Made by a program: the position numbers and the translations under genes | NCBI GenBank assembly: GCA_001939145.1 | Contig: LSRX01001632.1 | Coordinates: forward strand, 1 to 64,000 | Direction: 5' to 3' | Source of the DNA: Symbiodinium microadriaticum | Taxonomy: Eukaryota; Sar; Dinophyceae; Suessiales; Symbiodiniaceae | DNA length: 64,000 nucleotides | Shown here: positions 32,305-42,613 of the stretch, in pieces | Numbering within the stretch: the stretch's first letter is position 1 | How the letters are laid out: every line of letters begins with the position of its first letter | Notes under the pieces: generated by a model | Database searches by the model: none | The model's input: the letters and a program-made list of their open reading frames with translations, nothing else | Told to the model about the DNA's origin: nothing

Positions 32305-32650
32305 CTGTTTTAGGGCTTCAGGGTTTTAGGGTTTTAGGGTTTTAGGGTTTAAGGGTTTAAGGGTTCAGGGGTTTAGGGTTTTAGGGCTTTAGGGCTTTAG
32401 GGTTTTAGGGTCTTCGGGTTTAAAGGTTTAAGGGTTTAGGGTTTGAGAGTTTTAGGGTTTTAAGGTTTTAGGGTTTAGGGTTTTAGGGCTTTAGGGTTTT
32501 AGGGTTTTAGGGATTTAGGGTTTTAGGGTTTTAGGGTTTTAGGGTTTTAGGGCTTTAGGGTTTTAGGGTCTTAGGGTTTAAGGGTTTAGGGTCTTAGGGC
32601 TTTAGGGTTTTAGGGTTTTAGGTTTTAGGGTTTTAGGGTTTTAGGCGATC
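32305..32650. repeat. TTTTAGGG 8-mer array
   Basis: About 340 bp dominated by the octamer TTTTAGGG, unlike the heptamer of most other arrays. Local amplification of a variant unit is the simplest reading. Confidence 0.95.
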
Positions 32651-33819
32651 TCTGACAGCTTCAGAACTGTACCTCACACTGGCAAGGAGAAAGGTGAGGA
32701 TAACATGAGGTAATGACCCTCAACCCCGTTTATCATCTTCATAGCGGCAATGGTACAAATCTGTCCCGAGTACTAGAAGTCGTCATAGTAGTAGCAGCAG
32801 TAGCTATCAGTCGCCGTGGGAACACTAGCGACAGCAGTGTCGGAGCAGGATTCAAAGATCGAAACACCTACTTCAGAGGTCTTAACTTAACCATGTGGAA
32901 TAGGGCGTTGGAAGCGTAGTCCTTTTACAAGTGCTGCACAGTTGTGTAGAGACTTTTCAGGGCTCATGGTTGCTAATCCTTCCGAGCCCCCCTTTTTTTC
33001 TACTTTTCTCTTAGCTTGCAGCTAAGCCCTGAGACCCTAGAGCCTGCTCCCGTGCCCTCTCGCGGGCTAGCGCACGGAGGCCTCAGACAGGACCCGACAC
33101 GACTGGTTTAGGGCTTTAGGTCCTTGCGGTTTAGGGTGGTTTTTGTTGAAGGCCTTTTTCTGCAGCGGTTTAGGGTTTAATTAGGGTTGAGGGCTTAGCG
33201 ATCTGCAGAGGTTTGGCTGTACATCGTAGCCACGTCCCTCTGTCGTCTGCTGCGGGGCACGCTCGCGCCAAGACAGGGGCCTTAAAGCGCAGTCAAAAAA
33301 TCGAACTGAAGCTCTTAGCCATCCTTTCGCTACGTCCCGGTGCCATTTTGCAGCATCATGAACGAAAGCATACCTGCTCCCCAGATGAGAAACTTCCGCC
33401 TAGAATCCTAGAACCAAGATGGAACATTGAGTGTAGCGTTCTTCCGACCCCGATGCAGAACCTCGCGGCATCGCAAACCAGACCGGATGAGTTGCTTCAT
33501 CTCATCTCTGCACCAGTCGCCACGAAGGAAAAAGTCATGAAGTTGAACCAAACCTAAAGCAACTCATCATTCAAATCTCGAATCCACTCCCAGCAAAATC
33601 GCTGCGTCCGCTTGAACCCGACACCCTAAACCTGAACAGACTCCGGAGCGCCTGGATGAGGACTAGTTGTCTTAAATCTGATATGGTGCCTTACTGACGG
33701 CTTAGGGTTTCGGATTAAGGGTTGGATGCTTTTCGGGTTTGGGCTTTAGGGTTGAGGGATTCTTGTAAGTGCACAGCCATGGTGTTAACCCTACAGCTCT
33801 TGAACCCCCGACCAGATCT
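32651..33819. other. Unique DNA, no gene confirmed
   Basis: About 1.1 kb with only short telomere-like words (33100-33190, 33700-33760). The 114-codon plus frame at 33213-33557 has no domain, and its first codon lacks context. Nothing else is recognised. Confidence 0.4.
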
Positions 33820-34020
33820 ACTGTAAGGGCCTTAATAGTTAGAAGACGGTTGATGATAGAAATCCTGCATTACCCATAATAAGGAATATACCATAATTCC
33901 CACAGTTTAGGGTCCTGAAGGTAATGCAGGATTTCTACCATCCCCCGTGGGGCTTGGGGGGTATCTTATACTGTGGAAACCCCCCCAAAATAGTCTTGGT
34001 AACTATTTAGGCCCCCCATA
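33820..34020. mobile_element. MITE family 3 copy interrupted by a family 2 element
   Basis: Family-3 ends (CTGTAAGGGCCTTAATAGTT at left, AACTATTTAGGCCCCCCATA at right) enclose about 200 bp instead of the usual roughly 105 bp. The excess is the family-2 element at 33846-33948, so family 2 moved after this family-3 copy was in place. Confidence 0.7.
33846..33948. mobile_element. MITE-like foldback element, family 2, copy 2 (nested)
   Basis: ACGGTTGATGATAGAAATCC at the left and the inverted GGATTTCTACCATCCCCCGT at the right, with the conserved interior of family 2. Confidence 0.75.
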
Positions 34021-34970
34021 GCAGGGCTGAAAGTATGCAGCCTCTTAAACCCCAGACCCTGAACCCTAAACCCTGAACCCTAAGCTTGAAATCCTGAACC
34101 CTAAACCCTAAACCCTGAATCCTGCACCCTAAACCCTGAACCTACACCCAAAACCCTGAACGCTACGATCTGGTCCCCAGGCCTGCTTCTGTGGGGGACT
34201 TAAGACGTAGAATGGGGCTTTGGGAGTAGATTATGATTGTTAGTAATAATTATGAAAATAAGAACACAATGACAACCATAAGAAGAATAGTAGTAATAAT
34301 AATGATAATGAAGTACCCAATCCTAACCACCCAAGAGCGAGAGGAAGGGCCAGCCCGCCCTCGCCCATCCAACCCACACCAACTAGAACACCTCGCACCT
34401 TGTTGCCGCGCCGCACCGACAGCCCACGCAGCAACAGGATGGAGGGAGCAGGCCTTTGACAGGGACGCCAACGATGAGTTGAGCCACCATTTATACCTGA
34501 AAACTCGGATGGCTTTGCTTCTGTGTCCTTCGGAAGGATCAAATGTTGATCCATGATGTGGGGTTTCGGGCTTATGGTTCACGGCTATCTTGGCCGCCGA
34601 AACCACACCTACAACCCCAAATGCATTGGCTTCTTACCACTGCAGGCACCAGAAGGCTTGCCGACTGAGAAAGCGCATGACATTTGTCGGATTCTGCAGA
34701 GGGTGATACCCCGAAGAGTACTCTGTGAACCGTATGAGCGCCCTTTGTTGAGGGCCCGGCAGCACTAACGCTGCCAAGGCATAGGCATCCGAGGGCAGCA
34801 AAGCCGCAAGAAGAAGGTAGGCCTGAAGTTTGGGTCTCCGGGACTCGGATTCAGGTGTTCGGGTCATAGATGGGCATGGCGATTCCGTCCCAGTCCGTTC
34901 TGCTTGGTCACCAGTACTTGCAATACCACCAACACCGGAAAGAAGCAAAGAGGAGTAGTACTAGCCGGCG
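34021..34970. other. CCCTAAA patch and unique DNA
   Basis: CCCTAAA/CCCTGAA words at about 34050-34160, a short AAT-rich stretch (34225-34310), then unique DNA with several competing open frames on both strands and no recognisable motif. Confidence 0.4.
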
Positions 34971-34975
34971 TCGTC

Positions 34976-35012
<37 letters not shown>

Positions 35013-35085
35013 CAGTAGTAGTAGTAGCAGCAGCAGCAGCAGCAGAAGCAGCAGCAGAAGCAGCAGCAGCAGGAGTATTAACAAT
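34971..35085. repeat. GTA/GCA triplet array
   Basis: GTCGTA to GTA to GCA triplets; frames are homopolymeric shadows. Confidence 0.95.
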
Positions 35086-36419
35086 AACAATGCCTAGCGG
35101 TGATACACGTTGATAGAACGTGGCAGACCTGTCGGAGGGCGAACCCTTCGAGCTCCAGGGTTGTAGGCTTCGGTCACTGCATTCGCTTCCTTGCCTCATG
35201 TTGCGTTCACTCCAACGTAAAGCTCGAAATTTGCTGGAAACAGGCTTCACCAAAAATGAGGGTTTGGTGCTTAAGGGTTTAGGGTTTTGGTTTTCGGTTT
35301 GGGATTAGGGCCCGGCAAGATGGAAGCCAGGCGGCCAGAAAAGCCGCAGCCATGCTTGGGAAGAATAGTCGGCCTGGTAAGGGCGGGGTAAGGAGAGTCA
35401 TCCCTTACCGGCTTGGGGCTTCGGGTTCAGAGCTTAGGGTTTAAGGGTTTAGGGTTTAGGGTTTAGGGTCTCGGGTTTAGCTGTTGGAGGGAATTAGAAT
35501 GGGCCTGCAGGAGGGAGTTGGAGCAATAGCAGCTTTGGGCTCAGGGTGGGTGACCCTGTGAATATGTTCAAGTCTCAGGGGTCTTAGCCTTCCTTGATGT
35601 TTTGGGTGTAGGGTTTTTGTTGCTTGGACGCCTCTTTCCCGAAAGGTCTTCAGGAACGTCTGATTCAGGGCTTTAGGGTTTAGGGCTCAGGGTTGCAAGG
35701 CTTCGGACGTTAAGTTTAGGGTTTTGGGCTCCTTCGTGGGTTGGAGCCTTTGGAGCATGTGGAGGGCCCCTAAACCCTAAACCCTAAACCCCTGAACCTT
35801 AAACCCTAAACCCCAAACCCTAAACCCTAAACCCTGGGGGCAGCCCTGAGAACCCGCAACGGGACTTCAGATGTACGGGCCAAGGGGGTTTTTAGGGTTT
35901 TGGATTGGGGTCTGTGCTTCCCTAAACCCTTTAGGGTTTAGGGTCTAAGGTTCAGGAGTTGTGGTTTCGGATTCGGGATCTTGTTCTTGCTAGACCCCTA
36001 AACCCTTGTACGTGTAGACCAGAAACCGAGAAGAACTATAAGGGCAATCAACGACCCTCAGTGCCCTTATGCAACTCCTGATAAAAAAAAAACCTATATC
36101 AACCCCGGTTGAAAGCCCGAAACCCTGGACTCCCTTTGAAGGCCTCCCCTCCCCACCCCTTATGGTTTAGGGCTTGGGGCGCTCAGGGATACAAGATAGC
36201 AGTATACTCTGCTATATCTTCTTCGACCAAGGCCGTGGAAAGCCCATCTGCAGCCAAGGGCCACCAACATACGAACCAAATTAGCCACTTGCTAAACCAG
36301 ACACTGCCGAACCTTTCCAAAGGTGAAGTCAACCCTGAACCCCCAAGCCCTAAACCCTAAACCCTGAACCTTAAACACTAAGCCCTAAACCCTAAACCCC
36401 AGGCCCTAAACCCAAACAC
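35086..36419. repeat. Telomere-like patches and unique DNA
   Basis: TTTAGGG at about 35272-35300 and 35430-35475, CCCTAAA at about 35768-35835 and 36350-36410. At about 35923-35945 CCCTAAACCC meets TTTAGGGTTTAGGG. An island at 35310-35356 is open on plus (MEARRPEKPQPCLGRIVGL) before GTAAGG. No gene is confirmed. Confidence 0.5.
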
Positions 36420-36514
36420 GTCGGCGCCGCAAAACTTCCCTCCAAGGCAGGCTTCGAGCTCCTTCCGCAGCTCCTCAGCTCCTGCTACCCACTTGAGGCC
36501 AAGAGGGTAGAGTA
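36420..36514 (-). CDS. Candidate internal exon, unknown protein
   Basis: After TTGTAG (acceptor) the minus frame reads LYPLGLKWVAGAEELRKELE, then ACLGGKFCGAD, and meets GTGTTTGGG (possible donor) at 36419. The peptide looks like a compact helical segment. It may belong with 36793-36884, although the simplest join of the two is out of phase by one base. Confidence 0.4.
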
Positions 36515-36644
36515 CTACAAGGGTTCCTTTTGGTGTTTAGGGTTGAGGGTTTAGGGTAAGGAGTTCAAGATACTTAGCGTGCTCGCAGCTACCTGTCGTC
36601 AGTTCTTTCGTTTCTCATGTGTTGTTGCGTATCTCTCTCTCTCT

Positions 36645-36669
36645 ATATATATATATATGTATATATGTA

Positions 36670-36706
<37 letters not shown>

Positions 36707-36728
36707 GTATATATATATATATGCGTGT
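36645..36728. repeat. TA/TATG microsatellite
   Basis: Alternating TA with TATG interruptions, lying between two candidate exons. Confidence 0.9.
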
Positions 36729-36792
36729 AAACAGCTCAAGCCTTTCGGCCTCCAGACCTGCAGCCTGACACCCCCAACCAAGCAAAACTCAC

Positions 36793-36884
36793 GCGGGCCA
36801 AGTCACCACCCGGCGAGGGATCGACTTCGGGGAAAGCCATGCCTTGCGGCTGCTTGAGCTTTGCTTTTAAGCTCCGGGTTGCAA
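36793..36884 (-). CDS. Candidate internal exon with consensus splice sites
   Basis: The acceptor CCTACAG precedes 36884 and the consensus donor GTGAGT follows 36793 on the minus strand. The 92-bp interior reads SLKAKLKQPQGMAFPEVDPS, then PGGDLAR. Splice sites at both ends with an open protein-like frame make this one of the better exon candidates. No family recognised. Confidence 0.42.
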
Positions 36885-37021
36885 CTGTAGGTATGTATTT
36901 ATGTATGTAGGTATGTAGGTATGTATGTATGCAGGTATGTAGGTATGTAGGTATGTAGGTATGTAGGTATGTAGGTATGTAGGTANTGTATATATATATA
37001 TATATATATATATGCGTGTAA

Positions 37022-37081
<60 letters not shown>

Positions 37082-37128
37082 GTGTATATATATATATATA
37101 TATATCTATATTACTCATCTCTATGTAC

Positions 37129-37161
<33 letters not shown>

Positions 37162-37210
37162 CGTACCTACCTACCTACCTACCTACCTATCTATCTATCT
37201 ATCTATCAGT
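36885..37210. repeat. GTAGGTAT, TA, CATA and CTAT arrays with N at 36986
   Basis: Four successive tetranucleotide or dinucleotide arrays; the N falls at the change from GTAGGTAT to TA. Frames here are shadows. Confidence 0.95.
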
Positions 37211-38960
37211 TACAGTATCTATCTCAAGTCGCTGTCCCGAGAGGACGTAATCGTGTTTGTCATATTGAAATGCTAAATAGGCACACTCATTATCTGCCTG
37301 GCTATCAGCAGCATCATCAAGCTGTATGTCCACCGGCGTCATCTGCGTCACAATCTTCTTCTTATTATTGTTCTTATTAGTCTGATTATTATTCTTTGTC
37401 GTCTTGTCATTATTACTTTCTATTTTTGGTTTTATTCTTGTTTGCTTGAATTCGTCTTCAATCTCAATATTATTATTGTTAACTTATATTTCCTGGTATT
37501 ATTCGTCTTCTTCACACTCAGCATGCCTCGTCATCACCAGCACCGGCACGAAGAGCGGCAACTGGTGCAATCACCATCACTTCGATAGGAACAACAGCCC
37601 ATGTGTCCATGTGTCCAGAAACAGAGAAGGCCAAGGGGGCTCGGAGCTCGAAGTTCAGGGTATTACGGTTCAGAGCCTAGGGTTGAGGGGTGTATTGTTT
37701 TTGGTCTAGGCTTTGGGGTCGGGGTTCTTGGTTTAGGTTTCGGGGTTCGGGCTCTTGGTTTAGGTTTTGGGCTTCGGGCTCTTGGTTTGGGTGCTGGGCT
37801 TCGGGCTCTTGGTTTGGGTGCTGCGGTTTAGGGTTAGGGTTCCATCTTTGCTTTCGCGGAGATGCGGGTCTGTGACGCGGGCCTGAGGATCCCCAACAGG
37901 CTTGTAGAAATTGTTAGGGTTTAGGGTTGAGGGTTTAGGGTTTAGGGTTTAGGGTTTAGGGTTTGGGTGCCGAAGTTTTGACCGAAACGTGTTGCCACTC
38001 CAACCATGCTCTCGACGTGGGGGGGCTGTGGGTGTCGGGGACTGGGCTCGGTTGGCGGGGTGCGCTGTTGCTGTGCTGACTGCTGGTTTAGGGTTTGGGG
38101 TTTAGGGTTTAGGGTTTAGGGTTAAACGGTTTAGGGTTCAGGGATGCCGTGCAAATTTCTGGAGGGCGGTGGGAGCTCGAAATGGGACTGGGTCTGGGGC
38201 TGGGGCTGCTGACTCAGGGTTGGAACGTAAACTTGGGGGTTCACTCTGCACAAAGATGCACAGATTGCTTCGCTTCATTCTGTTTAGGGTTGAGGGGTGC
38301 AGGATTGGAGCCAGATTTTGGGTGATGCCGGGCTTTGGGAAAGAGTCCTAGGCGCGGTCTGCCAGTCGAGGCCTATCACGGGCTTAGGACTTAGGATCTA
38401 CAGTAGCGATCCCGAACAAGAGACATGCAAGCTTGCAGCGGTCCTTGGCCATCCACGTGCGTCTTCCCCTGGCACATGGGAAGCTAGCGAACACTACAGC
38501 AAAAGCAGCTTCGGTTTGCCTTTCGACCTTCTTCCGGAGGACACGGCTATGAAAATAACTCTCAAGCCCCCAAAGCTCATAAGCTCAAGTGCTTGGAACA
38601 TACACCAGACGTTATCATTCTGAAACCCCACTGCGAATCCTCGCTGTACACGAGCTATCTTACCAACTGTTGACTGTGGGAAGAGAAACAAGCATAAAGC
38701 AGGGGCTACCGGCAACATGATGAATGCTACGCTTTGTTGATTGTGACCACACCGATGCAGTTGCTTATGCTTCCACTCCCCCATAGTTAATTGTGATGGT
38801 GGGGACTTTGGTGCCTGTACTCACGGCCATGCGCCTCCGCCTAATCTAAACTCTGAACCACTCAACCCTCAACAAACCCCAAAACCCAAAGCCCTAAACC
38901 CCAACCCTTAAACCCGAAAAGCGCGACAACCCCAAGCCTACGCTGAGGCTTGGGATAGCG
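37211..38960. other. Unique DNA and telomere-like patches
   Basis: TTATTATT-rich DNA at about 37355-37510, a diverged GGGCTCTTGGTTT tandem at about 37715-37825, TTTAGGG at about 37915-37968 and 38085-38125, then unique DNA to 38960. Open frames at 38297-38623 and 38494-38784 show no domain. Confidence 0.4.
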
Positions 38961-38964
38961 CTTG

Positions 38965-39055
38965 GTCGTCCCGCCTCCGCCGACAGGCGCTCCTGGCACT
39001 CCTCCCCGGAAAGGCGTCGCAGCTCCTGGTCCAGGTAAGGTATTCCGAGGGTTCT
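38965..39055. other. Candidate exon island, strand ambiguous
   Basis: Minus reads DQELRRLSGEECQERLSAEA, very protein-like. Plus reads ALLALLPGKASQLLVQ between CCGACAG and GTAAGG, good splice-like sites. Only one can be right. Confidence 0.3.
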
Positions 39056-40715
39056 ATACAATCTGGTTTCGGGCTCTAGCGTGCTATTCAATGCATGTCG
39101 TTATCTGGTTTTAGCGATCAAGATGTGCAGATGGATAGTTCTCCTACCTCAGGGTCCTTCTCTGGGTCCTTCATTGCGGCTGTGGAGTGCGGCTTGGGAT
39201 TGCATAAAGCATATGGGTTTAGAGCGTTTAGGTTTATGGCTTTCGGATTTGCGGTTTTAGGCGTTGCAATTCCACGTTTAATGAAGGCTATAAGGGGTTT
39301 AAGTTTAAGGGGTCTGGGTGCTTGGGCTAGGGCTCTTCTAAATGAAGGTTGTTGAACTCTGCATTTCTTCTTACCGCTCCTGCAAGGGTTTTGTGTTTGG
39401 GGCTTCGGATTCTGCGGCAGGGTTCAAGGATTTGGTATTCTAGGGCTTAGGGTGCTAGGGCTTGGCCCTTTGAAGGTTTACGTTAGGGTTTTTGGGGTTT
39501 GGAGATGTTGGCAAGGCTGGGGCAGCTCAAGGAGCTTCGGCTGCCTCCTCGGAAGCCAGACATTCCTGCCAACATCCCCTGACTGCACCCTCTCCGAAAA
39601 CCTAGCACATGAAAAGCAAAAGCGAACAGCCACCGGAGAAACCTAAAATCCTCCCGTGGCCCTGCAGCCCTGAAGCCTTCAAAACCAAGAGAGATACGAT
39701 ACCCGAAAATCTAAACCCTAAACCCTAAACCCTAAACTCTAAACTCTAAACCCTAAACCCTATGATGTGCTCTCCTGCGGCATGAGCTGGAAAGCACCCG
39801 GGAGCCTGTGCTTACGGACTTTCGACTTAGGCTTTTGGCTTCGGGGTTTAGGGCTTAGGGTTTAGGGCTTAGGGTTGAGGGTTGAGGGTTTAGGGCTAAG
39901 GGTATAGGGCTGAGGGTTAAGGGTTTAGGGTTTAGGGCTGAGGGATTAGGGCTGGGGGTTGAGGGTTTTTTTAAGGCTGCCATGCGCTCCCGACTGTACA
40001 TTGTAGAAAGCGGAGTAATTCTGGCTGGCGCGTCGGCGCAGGGGTTGAGGGTTTAGGGTTGAGGGTTTAGGGTTTAGGGTCCAGGGCTCTCTTTGTGGAC
40101 GAAGATCCGGAGCTTCGGCGTTGCAGGCTTTGGGCTTTCGGAGTTTGGGTGACCCTCCCAATGCCCCAACGGGTGCCGGAAAACTGCCATCAGTTTAGGG
40201 CTTAGGGCTTAGGGTTTAGGATTTAGGGCTTCGGGCTTAGGGCTTCGGGTTTAGGGTTTAGGGTTTCAGACCGCCCTTCACCCGTGGACCCTGCAACCCA
40301 GAAATTCTGAAAGGTTAGGACAACTGCAACAACTGCGCCACTGGTAAGTCCATCAACACACCCCCTTCAAAACCCAACGAACCCAGAAATTCGAAACCAT
40401 GTAAACGAAAACCCTAAACCCTAAACCCCTGCTTCTATTTTCCCTAAACCCTAAACCCAAAACCCCTGTTTCCGAAACCCTAAACCCTAAACCCGTAAGC
40501 GCAAAAACCTCTGTTTCAGAAACCCTAAACCCCCTAAACCCGTAAACCCCTAAACCCTAAACCCCTAAACCCCGAAACCCCTAAACCCCTAAACCCGGAA
40601 AAATCCCTGGCTTCAGAAAACCCCAGAGCTTCCGTGCCTCGCGAGATGGGATCCCATCGCTGCGCCCCGATGGAGCTGCGCCCCCGGAGGCTCAAGAAGC
40701 TTCGGGCTACAGCCC
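39056..40715. repeat. Telomere-like arrays with unique spacers
   Basis: CCCTAAA at 39710-39762 and 40410-40600, TTTAGGG and TTGAGGG variants at 39842-39975, 40040-40082 and 40192-40262. The stretch 39056-39700 is mostly unique with no gene recognised. Island 40625-40710 is open on both strands. Confidence 0.6.
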
Positions 40716-41010
40716 AGGGCTTCAGGGTTTTTGGGGTTTAAGGTTTAGGGGCTTAGGGGTTNGCCTAGGGTATATAGGGTATAGGGTTTAGGGGTGTAGG
40801 GTTCAAGGTGCCTCTCTTTGGGGCTCTTTTGGCTTCTCGGTTTGAAGTATCGGCTCTAGGCAGGGCCTGCAAAAATCTGACGGCGTTTAGGGTTTAGGAT
40901 GTAGGGTCTTTTAGGGCTTCAGGGTTTTTGGGGTTTAAGGTTTAGGGGCTTAGGGGTTTTAGGGGTTTAGGGGTTTAGGGTTTTGGGGTTTTGGGGTTTG
41001 GGGTTTAAGT
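40716..41010. repeat. Telomere-like array with N at 40762 and a 46-bp duplication
   Basis: The 46 bp ending at the N (40716-40761) reappear at 40913-40958, again linking an N to a duplicated stretch. Confidence 0.8.
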
Positions 41011-41770
41011 AGTTAAGTTATAATCCGGGCTGCTGCGGGGGCGCGGTGCAGGCTGTTGTGGTTGGGGAAGGGCAGATATTGGCTTGTGGGCATCGATTTT
41101 AGGGCTTGCAGCTTAGGGTGTCACCAACGAACCTCAGAAATGTTTGGATAGGGGTTGAAATTATCATACTGTCAGGATCATCACAACGAAGGAATGCCAT
41201 GTCAGACCATAGTTCCATATTTGCAATGATGTTCGACCCCCTTTGGAAAGACTTTGGGGCTTGGGGCTACGTGTTCAGAGCTGAAAGTTGAAGGCTTTAG
41301 TTCTAGGGCTTGACCTTCGTAGCTGCATTTGAGCCCTGCTGCGGCGAGGAACATGAGCCAAAATAGCGGAGAACAGACCTTGCAACCTGGATAAGCTTTC
41401 GGGCTGGTGGTTTTTTTGAGAGCCCCCCTTTTTCATGACTTCCGAGGTCCGACAGACTGTTTCGGATAAGCTTTGGGATTGAGGGCTTTGGGCTTTGGGC
41501 GTGCGACACCCTACAGCAAGCCCTGAAGCCTCGACCCGAACCCGGAATTTCAAGGCCGCCAGCCCAAAACTCCGGGGCCCTCAACCCCAGAACCCTGAAG
41601 GGAAGCCTGATAAGAAGCCTTAGAGGAACCCTAAACCCCTCAATCTAAGCCCGACACCACCAGGCCTCCTTAGCAGGGGCCCGGGCATACGCCAGATGCG
41701 AGATGGATGCCATGTTGACGTCGATCCAACTATGGCCCACGGCGAGGGTTTTCGATTTTGAGGTCTCTGA
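41011..41770. other. Unique DNA, no gene recognised
   Basis: About 760 bp. Competing minus frames at 41275-41584 lack domains. A word resembling part of the dinoflagellate spliced leader lies at 41354-41369 (see findings). Confidence 0.4.
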
Positions 41771-42085
41771 TACATGTATGTATGTATGTATGTATGTATG
41801 TATGTATGTATGGATGTACGGATGTATGGATGTATGGATGTATGGATGTACGGATGTACGGATGTACGGATGTACGGATGTATGTATGTATGTATGTATG
41901 TATGTATGTATGTGTGTATATATATATATATAGATATATATATATATATATAGATGTATATACATAGGTACATACATACATACATACATACATACATACG
42001 TACATACATGTCTTTAAACATATGTGTATGTATGTAAATTGATAGACGGATAGATAAATAGATAGATAGATAGCTCTGAGGTGTA
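41771..42085. repeat. TGTA / TGGATGTACGGA / TA / GATA arrays
   Basis: TGTA tetranucleotides, an 8-bp higher-order unit GGATGTAC/T, TA runs, and GATA at the end. All frames are repeat translations. Confidence 0.95.
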
Positions 42086-42613
42086 TATAGGGACCCTGCG
42101 GGGACACTACTTGTTTGGCTGCTGGTAGCTCGATGTTGTGGTCATGTGGGGTTTGGGGGCTTTAGGTTGTTACAGGGGCATGGTGGATTAGTGGGATTTG
42201 GGCATCTGTTTTGGAAGCCTGAGGTGACGCTTGCAGCTGCTGAAAACGGCTTTGCAGTAAAAGGAGTCTGACATTCACATGAAGCATCTTCCGAATTATG
42301 CCCAAAACTCCAATCCGAGGTTCTCAAGCCTTGAAGTGGCGATGCTGAAGGTGAAGGTGGATGTGAAGGCGGAGGATGGTCGCGATTAAGATCACGACGT
42401 AGAGACCCGTCGACTCTGCGATACGTTTACATCTGCGCAGATCTCAATTGCAACCAAGTTCCAAACAACATGGGAGCCACATCTGTAACATGTACCTGAA
42501 ACACATAGACCGTGACCCCTCGGAAGCAGGGTTTGGGGCCTACGACATTTGGAGCTTCCCACGGGGTCCTTCATAGGCTTCGGAAATCGAGTGTCTCTCC
42601 TCAAACTTTGCGC
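42086..42613. other. Unique DNA, no gene recognised
   Basis: About 530 bp of non-repetitive sequence without a recognisable motif. Confidence 0.4.
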
